Shown here piece by piece: positions 10,890 through 21,328 of a DNA stretch of 64,000 nt. The stretch is taken from the NCBI RefSeq assembly GCF_963678635.1, contig NC_087063.1:12806368-12870367 (forward strand), in the 5' to 3' direction. Source of the stretch: Symsagittifera roscoffensis (Eukaryota > Xenacoelomorpha > Acoela > Convolutidae). A program made the position numbers and the translations under genes. Each line of letters begins with the position of its first letter. Position 1 is the first letter of the stretch. The notes beneath the pieces are model-generated. The model saw only the letters and a program-made list of their open reading frames with translations, was not told where the DNA came from and made no database searches.

Positions 10890-11610
10890 CAACTAAGAAA
10901 TTTGCAAGTTTGAAACGTGGGAGGAAAGTGGAAAAGTGCCATAATAACACGTGAAACGAGGGGCAGATTCAGGAAGAGCGGGAGTGTAAGCTCCCCCTTA
11001 GGAATTACAAACAATGCCAACCCAAAGGCTCCCCCTTCTGGTACTATTTTAGGACATCCATTTTTGGCTGACCGACACTAAATTTAGCTCTTTTTCCGGC
11101 TCTTTTCCAGTTTCCCCCCTTTCAAAATGCCGAGTTTTTTTGTTTGATTTACGTGTTATTTAAGATCCATTTAAGATCATTTGTTCCCTTTAAGATCAAC
11201 CTTGCAAGACACTCGTAATACATTTTCACGTTGTATAAGAAACCGGAAGCGACCGGAAGATGCATTTGATTCCAAGTTTCTGCATGAAAATTTTTGAAAA
11301 AAGTGCAAAATGAATTGTATAAAGTTGAACAACGTTACATAAAGTGAAATTAACATTATCGATTTTCTAACTGAAAAAACATTATTGCATGCAGACAGTT
11401 GCTGTAATGAACATGCACTTGTAAAGAAATTAATTTTATCTGACAGGGAAAATCAATGGCGTTGTAATACGAAAAAGTCATTTCCAACTGAAAAATGGAA
11501 CTTGCTTTCATGGGGCACATCTGTCATGCAGCAAACTCATTTCAATTTTTTTATTGTTGGGCAAATGAGCTAACAAATGTTGCGTTTTGCCAAAAAGGGC
11601 TAGAGAAAAC
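10890..11610. other. non-coding, with a truncated MITE
   Basis: No gene seen. Positions 11098-11220 begin GGCTCTTTTCCAGTTTCCCC and follow the inverted subfamily A core as far as the ACGTGTTATT block, then diverge. The rest is AT-rich single-copy-looking sequence. Confidence 0.5.
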
Positions 11611-11823
11611 GGCTCTTTTCTAGTTTCCCCCTTTCAAATTCAATTTTGAAAAGCTTAATTAACGTTGTTATAATACAATGAAATTTGGCGTGGTGAACAA
11701 ATCGACAGCTGTGAACAGATATGTTCTTCATACTTTACAGCGTAACATCACGCATTTAGCCGTAATAACACGTAAAACAAACATAAAACTCGGTATTTTG
11801 AAAGGGGGGACTGGAAAAGAGCC
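11611..11823 (+). mobile_element. MITE, subfamily A (copy 2, intact)
   Basis: 213 bp from GGCTCTTTTCTAGTTTCCCC to GGGGGGACTGGAAAAGAGCC, flanked by a perfect 8-bp duplication GAGAAAAC. This is the cleanest copy and defines the family. It is non-coding and would need a transposase in trans. Confidence 0.92.
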
Positions 11824-13507
11824 GAGAAAACTTCCAGAAACAATTGTTGGGTAGAAAAACTACTTAAAAAAGTATGTGCCCTAGCATTTTTTGCCAAACC
11901 ATTTCAATATGGCGGATTTGTCAAAATTGTAGAGATAGACGAGAGTCTTTTTACAACGAGAAAAACAATCGTGGCGTTGCTGTCAACAAGCAATGGGTTT
12001 TTGATAGAAATTTTAGGGAAACGGGTGAGTTCTTTATATATGCTGTAACTTAACGAACGAAAGAAAAATTGATTCTATTTATTAACTTGGAAGCCCTGCA
12101 CATCCAGCCCCGGAAGCCTTCCCTCAACCAACGCCGGGAATACCGGGCGCATCAGCTCACGCTGAGACTGCAAAATTGCACTAGCAGTTAGTTTTGACAG
12201 GGCCAACAACTCTTATTGAACTTTTGTTCTTTTGCATTCCTCTGTTAGGTGTTGAAATAGTTTTGGTTTTTCCTACTGGTCAAAAGTTTTTTCTAACTCG
12301 AAAACGTTCTCATTGAACTTTTTTCAATCTAATTATAAAGCCATCAATCAAAAAGGAACTCGGATCTTTTCTGATGAATGGAAAAGTTTTTTAAAAACCT
12401 AAAAACTAGCAGAAAAAGAATTCAGTCATCTGACTGTTAGCCATAGTCAAAACTTCAAAGATCCAAAAACTCGAGCATGTACAGTACAAACAAAATTGAA
12501 TCCATGTGGAATGTAAGAAATCAACAACAGAAAAAAGGGGAAACCCATCGTTCAATGCTACACAGCTATCTGAGTGATTTTATGTGACGACGAAAAAAAA
12601 ACGAACAAAAAAAACTATTTAAACGAATTCTGCCTGATATTGCAACTTATAACTCTTTATCGTACATTGAAAAGCTATAAAAGCACTTTTAAGAGGTGGG
12701 GAGGGGTTAAGAAAAAACCTTAACTTGTCCAAATTTTCTTGTCACAATTTGGTCCAAATGCTTCCAAAAGCGCCTAAACATGTGTTTTTGACCTGTTTTG
12801 TGGAAAATTTGCCAGCGGCGCAAAAAATTTGGTAAACTTGAACAGAAATTAATTTTGGTCGACCTGAAAGAAAAGATCGACAAAATATTTGAAAGTTTTT
12901 TGAAAATCCGCCCTATCCCCTAAAGAAAATCCGCCCCTGCTTATAATGACTGAAAAACTAAAAATTTTGGGGGAAAATGAAAAAGACCCCAATTTTGATT
13001 GAGCCTACTGTCAACTTGATTAAACCAGATGTTCAAAAATTTTGATATGAAATGTCAAAGTGAGGCAAGGATTTTTGTTTTAAAAGAGAAATATAGCTCT
13101 AACTTACAGGAGAGGGCGAAGAGGAAGAAAAAGGCACAAAGATCTCCATATTTTTAGACATCACAGAAAGTGTATAGCTGGAAGTCTTTTTGAGATAAAT
13201 GTCACGTGCACAAGCAAATTGATAGCGAATGAACAGAAAAGAAGTCACATTCTAGAAAATCATCAAAATTAAAGTAACCAAGAAATCAACTAAAAACAGG
13301 TCAGTTTTTCAACGAACTTGAGAGGTGTTTTGGTAGTCTTTGATACAACTCTTTTACAGGGTTCTTTTATATGTAGCAGAATTTAGCATTTAGTAAACCA
13401 CTCGCAAAACATTCAACCCTCCTTATGTGCATACCGCCGCTAAGTTTCTATGATCACAATTTATAGTTAAAAGACCATTACTTTCTTTCACCGATTCGAA
13501 ACATTTT
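11824..13507. other. non-coding, no features recognised
   Basis: AT-rich sequence without long open frames or splice-bounded exons that I could support. A GC-richer patch at 12087-12160 (CCAGCCCCGGAAGCC...) has no open frame of note. Confidence 0.4.
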
Positions 13508-13725
13508 GGCTATTTTTCCATACCCCCCCCCCCCCCCCCCCTGCCAATTCTGATAGGTAAAAGATTTATTTGCATTTTCCGATTGTTATGAAACTTGGCA
13601 TACGACATAAGTAAACCGTGACAAACTTATTCGGTCTTCATACTCAACCTTGCAAAACCAATAGTTACACCATGAAATTGATGATCATGTGAAGTGCGGT
13701 TGGAGGATTTGAGGTCGAAAGAGCC
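13508..13725 (+). mobile_element. MITE, subfamily C
   Basis: 218 bp starting GGCTATTTTTCCATACCCC and ending GAGGTCGAAAGAGCC: the family termini, diverged. Its core (TTCATACTCAACCTTGCAA, later CACCATGAAATTGATG) differs from subfamilies A and B and recurs at 21770-21835. An 18-base C run lies in the left terminus. The flanking 8-mers match poorly, so the target duplication is unproven. Confidence 0.6.
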
Positions 13726-13743
13726 AACTTGTCTGCTAAAACA

Positions 13744-13963
13744 TTTGGGCTCTTTTTGAGTCCCCCTTTGTAAAATTAGAGTACAAAGTTGTTCAAAAAG
13801 GTTTCTGCTCTTTTTCACTCCCTCCCTCCCCCCCCCCCCCTAAATGCGCGATGTCACGATGTAAAGTATGAAGAACAAATTCACAGTTGTCGATTTATTC
13901 ACCAGGTCAAGTTTCATTGCATTATGAAAAATGAATACGAAAAGAGGTAACTAGAAAAGAGCC
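13744..13963 (-). repeat. truncated MITEs: left-end fragment plus inverted subfamily A copy
   Basis: 13744-13806 is a left-end fragment (GGGCTCTTTTTGAGTCCCCC). From 13807 (GCTCTTTTTCACTCCC and a long C run) to 13963 (AACTAGAAAAGAGCC) there is an inverted, internally deleted subfamily A copy, recognisable by TAAAGTATGAAGAACAAA and CATTGCATTATG. Confidence 0.65.
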
Positions 13964-14310
13964 AATTATTCATACGGCAATTTTCACGAAAAAAAATTGT
14001 AAAAGTAAAAGTTTGTTCTGTTGTTCAGTTGGCTCTTTTCCAGTTCCCCCCTTTCAAATTCAATTTTGAAAAGCTTATTTAACATTGTCATAATGCATTG
14101 AAACTTGGCGTGGTGAACATATCGACAACTGTGAGCAGATTTATTCTTCATTTTTAACCGCACCGAGCGCCCATGGATTCTAATCGATTATAATGGATTC
14201 CCGAGACAAAAATAATCTATTATAATCCAATACAGATGTAAAATTCAGACCACGAAATCGATTATATAGCCATTATAATCGATTATTTTTGAACAAATAT
14301 AATCACTTAT

Positions 14311-14531
14311 GGCTCTTTTCCAGTTCCCCCCACCTTTGATTTTTGCTGAGATCCATTAAACAAAAGTCTATTTAGAATGACTTTTGATGTTATAAACTGC
14401 ATTAAAACGTGTCAGCGTGAACAGGTGAACAAATTTCTACAACATTTCTAACATGCAAATTGTCGTGTGAACAATTTATGGACAGTTTTGTTTTGTAATT
14501 TTACGAGGGGGTGGGAAACTGGAAAAGAGCC
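14311..14531 (+). mobile_element. MITE, subfamily B (copy 1)
   Basis: 221 bp with the family termini (GGCTCTTTTCCAGTTCCCC ... GGAAACTGGAAAAGAGCC) but a different core, with AACGTGTCAGCGTGAACAG and ACATTTCTAACATG. Flanks TCACTTAT and TCAATTAT (7 of 8). It is nested inside the 14158-15473 element, itself nested in a subfamily A MITE. Confidence 0.88.
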
Positions 14532-14730
14532 TCAATTATAATCCATTATAATCGATTATAATCCATTATTTTTGTCACTGGAATCGATTATTTTTGCCAA
14601 GATAATCCATTATAAGCGATTATTTTGAAATGAAAATCCATTATAATCCATTCATTGCAAAATTATAATCAATTTTGCGAGAAGTTTGCAGAATTTATGC
14701 CCTGCTTTTTACTAAATGCCATGTCTCAAC

Positions 14731-15150
14731 TTCGTCCCCTCGCCCCCTCAAGCTTTTTACCCCCCCCCCCCCTCCCCAACTAAAGGAGCAGGGTAAACTG
14801 GAGGGAGGGGTGTAAACTGGGGGGTATAAACTGGAGGATGGGGAAGTAAACGGGGGGGGGGGGGTTAAATAAATCTGGGGGGAGGAGTAAATATAAACCG
14901 AACGGGGTGGGGGTAAATAAACCGGGGGAGGGGGGTTAAACTGGTCATCCCCTCGCCCCCTCAAATTTTCTTACCCCCCCCCCCCCCAGCTAAAGGGGCA
15001 GGGTAAACTGGAGGGGGGGGGGGGGGGGGTAAATGGTGGGAGGGGAGGTAAACTGGGGGGGGGGGGGATAGTAAACTGGTGGGTTGTGTAATACTGGTTA
15101 CTTGGGGCTTAATTGGATTGGGGTGGGGGGGGGTAAAATGAAATGTTAAA
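14731..15150. repeat. G-run/C-run minisatellite (GTAAACTGGGGG-type)
   Basis: Repeated GGTAAACTGG-plus-G-run units with long G and C homopolymers. A block starting CCCCTCGCCCCCTCAA occurs twice (about 14738 and 14950), followed each time by a C run and AACTAAAGG- or AGCTAAAGG-like sequence. The many G runs could form quadruplexes. Proline-rich open frames here are artefacts of the repeat. Confidence 0.75.
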
Positions 15151-15710
15151 CTGCGATGAATTAGACAAAGTTGAGACAAAAAAAATATAAATTTTTTTCT
15201 TAAATGTAACATTTTATGAAACATAACACGTAGCAACTACACTAAACAGGAAATGAGATTATTTCAAAAAAAGTTGTAAATTTCATGAATAACCCTCTCG
15301 AAAAAAGCCATTATAATCGATTATAATCGATTATAATGGATTTTATTGGGATAAAAAAATATTAAGATTATAATCCATTTTTAATGGATTATAATCGATT
15401 ATTTTGTCATTTTATAGATGCTGACTATATTATGACAATATAATCGATTATGATCCATGGGCGCTCGGTGCGGGTAACAGCGTAACATCACGCATTTAGC
15501 CGTAATAGCACGTAAAACAAACATAAAACTCGGAATTTTGAAAGAGGGAAACTGGAAAAGAGCCGTTCAGTTTACAGTAAATACAACATCAAAAGTCATT
15601 TTAAATAAATTTCATGACTCAAATTTTAGAAAAAACTAGAAGGAGAAAAGAGCCAACTTTTGAAAAGCTTTTATTTAATTTACTATACAATGCAATATGT
15701 TAAATAATTT

Positions 15711-15923
15711 GGCTTTTTTCCAGTTTCCCCCCTTTCAAATTCAGTTTTGAGAAGCTTAATTAACGTTGTCATATTGCAATGAATTTTGGCGTGATGAACA
15801 AATCGACAATGTGAACAGATTTGTTCTTCATACGTTACAGCGTAACATCAAGCATTTAGCCGTAATAACACGTAAGACAAACATAAAACTCGGTTTTTTG
15901 CAAGAGGGAACTGGAAAAAAGCC
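15711..15923 (+). mobile_element. MITE, subfamily A (copy 4)
   Basis: 213 bp from GGCTTTTTTCCAGTTTCCCC to GAGGGAACTGGAAAAAAGCC. Flanking 8-mers AATAATTT and AATCATTT match at 7 of 8. The termini share a compensating change (GGCTT/AAGCC). Confidence 0.85.
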
Positions 15924-16415
15924 AATCATTTAACATTGGCCGGAGGGTTTCAAGCCGGACACCTGAATGGTGAAATGAAGCGTGCTCAAAAAAAGGTGAA
16001 TCCTAATTGAAGAACGAATCAAATATTGTTTGATTTGTTTGATTATCGTGTGCATAAAATTTCAAAAAATGTCCATTTTGCAAAGATATACGGGCGCAAG
16101 CAATTGTTTCCGCTAAAAATTGTATGCAATTTTATCCGACAAAAAATAGATGGCAAAAAGGCTTCTCGCGCTTTACTACGTGTTTGATATGCACTTGTTC
16201 TTGATTCAATATCAATTTTTTTAAGCTGTTTTTGTCTTGCATTGACTTAAACAGAGTTTTAAGTATTTCACTGCAAAACAATTCAAAAACTGAAGGTATT
16301 CCGTTTTCATTCATGATTTCACGTACAAAATAGAATTTTGGTTTGAAAAACAGAGCCCTCGTTATTCTTTTGAGCATTTTGTAAATTTTGTCTGAATGTT
16401 TTTGTATGTACAAGC
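15924..16415. other. non-coding spacer between MITEs
   Basis: No gene supported. A 93-codon minus-strand open frame (16132-16413) lacks an obvious start context, splice sites or a recognisable domain. Confidence 0.4.
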
Positions 16416-16627
16416 GGCTCTTTTCCAGTTCCCCCCTTTCAAAATACCGATTTTATGTTTGTTTTACGTGTTATTACGGCTAAATGCGTGATGTTACGCT
16501 GTAAAGTATGAAGAACAAATCTGTTCACAGTTGTCGATTTGTTCAACACACGAATTTTCATTGCATTATGACAACGTTAAATAAACTTTTCAAAATTGAA
16601 TTTGAAGGGGGGAACTGGAAAAGAGCC
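16416..16627 (-). mobile_element. MITE, subfamily A (copy 5, inverted)
   Basis: 212 bp from GGCTCTTTTCCAGTTCCCC to GGGGGGAACTGGAAAAGAGCC, with the core inverted relative to copies 1-4. Flanks GTACAAGC and GTACAAGT (7 of 8). Confidence 0.9.
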
Positions 16628-17099
16628 GTACAAGTATACACCAATACATAATATTTTTTTACACTTCTAGCATAATAATTATTTAAAAAAATATAAAATT
16701 GATTAATTTTTGATAAAACTAAGAGTGTGGAATTAAACTCGAGTAAATGTTTAACTTCTTTGCAAATTTAGGTTCTTGTTTAGAAGTATGGTCCTGATTA
16801 AAACCTCGTTTAGAAGTATGCTCCTAAATTTTACTAATAGTCCCAGGTAAAAAGCAAACGTAAAGTTTTTAAATCAACCTTCTAAACTTTGCTAATCAAA
16901 TGATACTTTTGAAAATTCGATTTTACAGAAAAATTTTGTGGGAAGTCTAACAAAGAAATGCTTACAAGTGTTCCTTCTGTGTTCATCCACTTCAAATACT
17001 TAACTTTATATCAAATGACCTGGCGTGACGACACTTCTGAACGTACTTCTATGTATGCTTATGAAACGAAGGAGAGTATAGAGAATCCAAACATTGAAA
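16628..17099. other. non-coding spacer
   Basis: AT-rich sequence with no supported gene. A short repeat, TTTAGAAGTATG, occurs twice near 16780-16820. Confidence 0.4.
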
Positions 17100-17164
17100 A
17101 TGGGGAGAAACTTTTTTTTCGGGTGTGCTTTATTTTTCTCGTTTTGTTTTCTGCGCAAAATCAG
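17100..17164 (+). pseudogene. duplicated signal-peptide exon, one base out of register
   Basis: ATG followed by a hydrophobic stretch (MGRNFFFGCALFFSFCFLR) and AAATCAG before a GTACC donor. It is clearly related to the exon at 48522-48585 but one base longer, so its exit phase differs. The following roughly 450 bp are also similar between the loci. I take it to be a decayed or diverged paralogous first exon; no second exon could be paired with it. Confidence 0.5.
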
Positions 17165-20100
17165 GTACCACCAATAGACATCAAAATGGGTTAGGTGATA
17201 TGTTTAACTAAAGCCCTTTTAATTGTTATTCAAACAACTTTAATTTTTTCAAAGAAGTTTTCTCAATGTCGAAAAAAATCGGCTTGATCTTTTTTTTTAC
17301 TTTCGTCTGATTTTGAGCGAGTTAAGCTAGCGAGCAAGCTTGTTATGCTTATTTTAAATTGTTTACAAAAACTTACTTTTGTTTAATAAAGTTATGTTTG
17401 TTATTGGAGTTTTTAACGCCATTTTGAGAAGCAAAAACTTCATATTATCAAATAACAGTTTTTTTTATTTTTTTTGTTATTTTTTTCTCAAAAAACTATT
17501 TATCGTGACTGTTAAATATACCTAATTAATAGTTTTTCTTGTTTTCTGAATCAAATTTTTTTTTCATCATACCAAGCAGAAAATACAACACTAATTTGAA
17601 AGACAATTTTTTTTTCGTTTGTGTTTTTTATAACTATGGTCCGAATTTTCCGAGTAACATACGTCATAAAATTTTCACAACTATGAAATTTAGGAGGTAA
17701 TTGTTAAGTCTTACAAAATCAGATGATTAACTGTGTTTGTCATGATATAGTAATTCTGCATGCCAATTTTCTTATAAATCATTCAATGCGAACCAAAAAT
17801 TACATTAGGAAATCCAATGTGCGGAGAAGGGTTTGTTGAAAGAGCACTGATATTATTTTTGCTGAATTCTGATTTCATAAAAACAAGGTTTTGGGTAGTT
17901 TCAATTATAGCTCTAATCTAGCGAGCGTCATTAAACCAAGTAGTTTGTTTTCAAAGTTCTATGAGCAGGAATTTGTCATTTTGGTTAAAGCTAGAAGGCA
18001 AAAATTGAAGACCAAAAAACACGATCTGCAAAAATTGATAAACAGATAAGTATTATAATCTTGATAAACAGTATAATTTTTGCTTTTCAAAAAACTTAAA
18101 AAAAACCATAAACTTTTCAAACTTATCAAGATCACCACCGCTAAATTAGTGATCTTGAGTTTATTCACACCGGCTGATTACACGATTTAACAAATCAAGA
18201 TTAACTTTTTTGAAATTGTTAAAATTTGTTATTGTTTTAATGAGAGAGAGAGAAGGAATTTATTTCTCATTGTTAATGGTAAATTTGCATATAACAAGAA
18301 TTTAAACATGAGGCACCAGAAACAGGGAGGGGACAGTAAGAAGACAGTTTCATAAGGCTTCAGAAACATCGAATAGTTTTTTTTAAATTTTCTGATTTCG
18401 ATTGAGGCATTGCGCGTCCTCCTATTTTATCTGATAAGTGTATTTTTTTTGCGCACTTGAATATAAATGTCTTAGTTATAGACTTTCATTGCTTATCTTG
18501 GTGAGGTCTTCAAAAAAAACTTTTTCTTAATCTTTTTACAGATTTTTCAGCTTTATTTATATCACATTATATTTTTAAGAGTTAATAATCAGCCAATAGC
18601 ATTCTAGAGACACTGAAACTCAGTTAAACGTTTTATCAAATATTAAAGCTTTTGCAGTAAAGTTTAGTTCGATGCAGTCTTTTAATGTTTTTGACCCTTC
18701 TGCTTCCTGAAGTTATTTAGTTTTTAGTTCCAGTGAGCTCATTCGAAACTTTCCACTGAACTCTCCATTTCCAGTGAATTCTCTTTTTTTGTCGTTGTTT
18801 TTCTTGTCTCAAATGATTGAACTTCCATTTTTGTTGTAGAAAAAAAAACGTTCCACTTTTTTGTTTCACCTATTTCATTTATTTTGAGTTTTGTTCCGCT
18901 TTTTCCTACACCAAAATTCTTCGAGTGCGTTTATATTTTGTAGCAGCATTTTCAACTTGAATAACAATTCACATCTTATCAGAGTGATACGTTGTCGTGA
19001 TCTCAGGGAGGAGTTCAATTAGTTCAAGTATCGAAACATAATTTTTTTGAATGCAGTTTTGCGGGCAAATAGGGTTCTTTCTTCGTACAGAACCCTCTGT
19101 TCTTTTCGATGCTTTGGTTGTGATGTTTTACAATTGAAAGGTTTTCGAGCTTCTTCAAGTTTTTGTAATTAATTTAGTTCTGTTCACATTCTTCATTTTT
19201 GAGGTTTGTGCTCAATGGTACTGTGTAATCTTCGGTTATTCTTCTAACCATTGGAAAAGTGGAGTAATTTTTTTGAATAATTTATTTTTTTCCTTACAAA
19301 ATCAGGTATCCCAAATATTATGAAAAAACTTGGATCAAGTGAATTGATTGAAATTTAATTTTTTTTCGACTCAATAAAAACTATAGTTAGAAGTTTTTTG
19401 AAGCGCTTTTTTGACAATAAACTTTCACGAAAAAAAAGACAAAAGAAACTTATTGTTTTTTTTCTGAAAAAAAATTCCTTGTTTTGTTTGTCTTTCATTT
19501 TTAAAAACAAGTGTTGTCGATTATATGTGTTTTTCTATTTCATTCATCGCACCATATTCTAAAAACAACTCTTTTTTGAAGAAAAGAAATGTGTTGTCGT
19601 TTTTTTATGAGCGTGGCCGAACAGCTTGGCTATCTTCGTTGCTGTTTAAAAAAAAGTTTTTCTGATATATTTTTATTGACTCTCGTATATTCTTCCTGGT
19701 TGAGGAAAAACATGTCTCTATTGTTTTTGGATCTAGTTTCCACTCTTTTAAGAATTGATGAGCTTTAGTGATATTCAAACAAAATTTTTGTAAGTACTAA
19801 AAATTTTTTGATGATAGTTACAGTTTATTTAGTGCAATTATACTCTACTATTGAGAAAGTTTCAGGTCATTGGTTTGTTCGAACGAAGTTCATGTAAAGC
19901 CTTTTGCGATCTGCTTGTCTGAGTAACTCTCAAGAAGTACGCAAAATTTTGGTAGCGATCTATTGTTTTGATGCTAAGTTGTGACCATGAGATCTTTCTT
20001 TGTTTTTTTGTCATGTTTCAAGGAACATAAGCGAACATTGAGATGGTCATTTGTTTCGATGCATAACTGAACAGTAACAAGTTCCATTTGAAGAAACAAC

Positions 20101-20665
20101 TTATATATGTTTTTATTTTGCGGAAAAAACACGTGTAAGAATATCAATCTGTGATTCTGTGAAACCTTGTCTGTGCGTTTTTTTGCCGCGATCTCACAGC
20201 AGGTTACGACAATTTGCGCAACCAATCAGGTAACACCAACCAATAGATCAACCATTCTCAAAAAGTTAATGCTACCTTGCCCCTTGCTTGCGGACTTACA
20301 GAAAGATCACGTGAACTGGAAAGAAAAACCTCCACTTTAATTGTTTTGATTGTATGTAGTTAAATTACCTGCGATTGAACAATATCTGATTGCCCCATTC
20401 GAGAAATGTATGCTGATTTCGTAAGAGTTTCATAAGTTTTAAATGTTTCGTAAGTTTCACTGCAATTTTTATTGCTGTATTTGTCACAACTGAAGAACCT
20501 AGAAAATCACAGATCTTAATATAAGAACGGATGTTGATTAAATAGCATCTAAGATATAAGCATCTCTGATATACGGCACGGAGACAATAAATTTTGAAGA
20601 CATTAAGTGTTGGTTCAAAATTAAGTCTCTACCCCAATCCCCTACCGCTAGCTTCTGGCGTTTGA
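17165..20665. other. T-rich region without supported genes
   Basis: 3.5 kb of T-rich sequence. Positions 17165-17610 resemble 48586-48990. Near 19245-19310 there is a weaker third copy of the signal-exon block ending ACAAAATCAGGTAT. A GA microsatellite sits at 18243-18256. Open frames are short and lack coding character. Confidence 0.45.
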
Positions 20666-20895
20666 GGCTCTTTTCCAGTCCCCCCCCCCCCTCATTTTTT
20701 CTGAAATTCATTACATGAAAGTCTTTTTAAAATAATTTTTAATGTTATGAACTGCATTAAAACGTGTCAGCGTGAACAGCTGAACAAATTTTCACAACAT
20801 TTCTAACATGAAAATTGCCGTGTGAACAATTTTTGAACATCTCTTTCATCTCTTTTTGTAATTTAACAAAGGGGGGGGGGGACTGGAAAAGAGCC
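20666..20895 (+). mobile_element. MITE, subfamily B (copy 2)
   Basis: 230 bp from GGCTCTTTTCCAGTCCCCC to GGGACTGGAAAAGAGCC with a perfect 8-bp duplication GCGTTTGA. The core matches the copy at 14311. It lies about 150 bp upstream of the host gene's first coding exon. Confidence 0.9.
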
Positions 20896-21042
20896 GCGTT
20901 TGATAACAGACACCTTGAAAATGGAACAGTTACTTAAATTTTGGAATTACCAGTATGTTTGTATTTACTTGTTGCTCAGCCCTCCCCCCCATTTTTGTTG
21001 TGTAAACAGAGTCTTACTGCGCCTATTTTTTGTTTCAGCAAA

Positions 21043-21328
21043 ATGTCAAGTGTGGCACCAATTAAGGAATTCTCAAGAGAATGGCACGCAGTTCTTCGCA
21101 AAGCCGTCATTTTTGCATCATCGGTGGGAGAAGTCGATGATGCAACTTTGGAAACCCCATACAGTAAACCGAACTCACTGCCGCTGGACGAATATCCTAG
21201 TTTTCTACCTCCTGTTGATATTGAGTGCGAGCCAGGCGCTGGCTGCGACTGGTACCATGACGTGTACTCACAGACCATTCCAGCATACAGGAAGCTCATC
21301 TGGCAGTACTTCTGGCGGAACAACTCAG
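21043..21328 (+). CDS. host gene coding segment 1
   Basis: ATG at 21043 follows TTTGTTTCAG|CAAA. The segment runs to TCAG at 21328, where MITE-like sequence begins. If not spliced there, the frame continues into the insertion and stops at TAG 21364-21366. The only nearby GT is CA|GTACTT at 21306, which gives the wrong phase for the next segment. Confidence 0.7.

Larger units (their letters stand above)
14158..15473. mobile_element. non-autonomous DNA transposon with 21-bp TIRs and ATAATCGATTAT subterminal arrays
   Basis: 1,316 bp bounded by perfect 21-bp inverted repeats (14158-14178 and 15453-15473) beginning CCGCACCGAGCGCCCATGG. Just inside both ends lie many copies of ATAATCGATTATAATCCATT-like words, resembling transposase-binding subterminal repeats. 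The flanks share TAA if one terminal base is allowed to slip, which would suit a 3-bp TWA target (PIF/Harbinger-like), but this is weak. No transposase is present. It contains its own MITE (14311-14531) and a G/C-run minisatellite. Similar ATAATCGATTAT words occur at 21560-21680. Confidence 0.8.
14031..15564 (+). mobile_element. MITE, subfamily A (copy 3), split by another element
   Basis: The left half is 14031-14157 and the right half 15474-15564. The outer flanks are a perfect 8-bp duplication GTTCAGTT, so this was one insertion later interrupted by the element at 14158-15473. The two halves together correspond to the 213-bp consensus. Confidence 0.9.

Noticed and set aside
14695-15236. 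Proline-rich minus-strand open frames (PPPPVYLP-type)
   Set aside because: They are translations of the G-run/C-run minisatellite inside a transposon, with no start context or homology-like structure.
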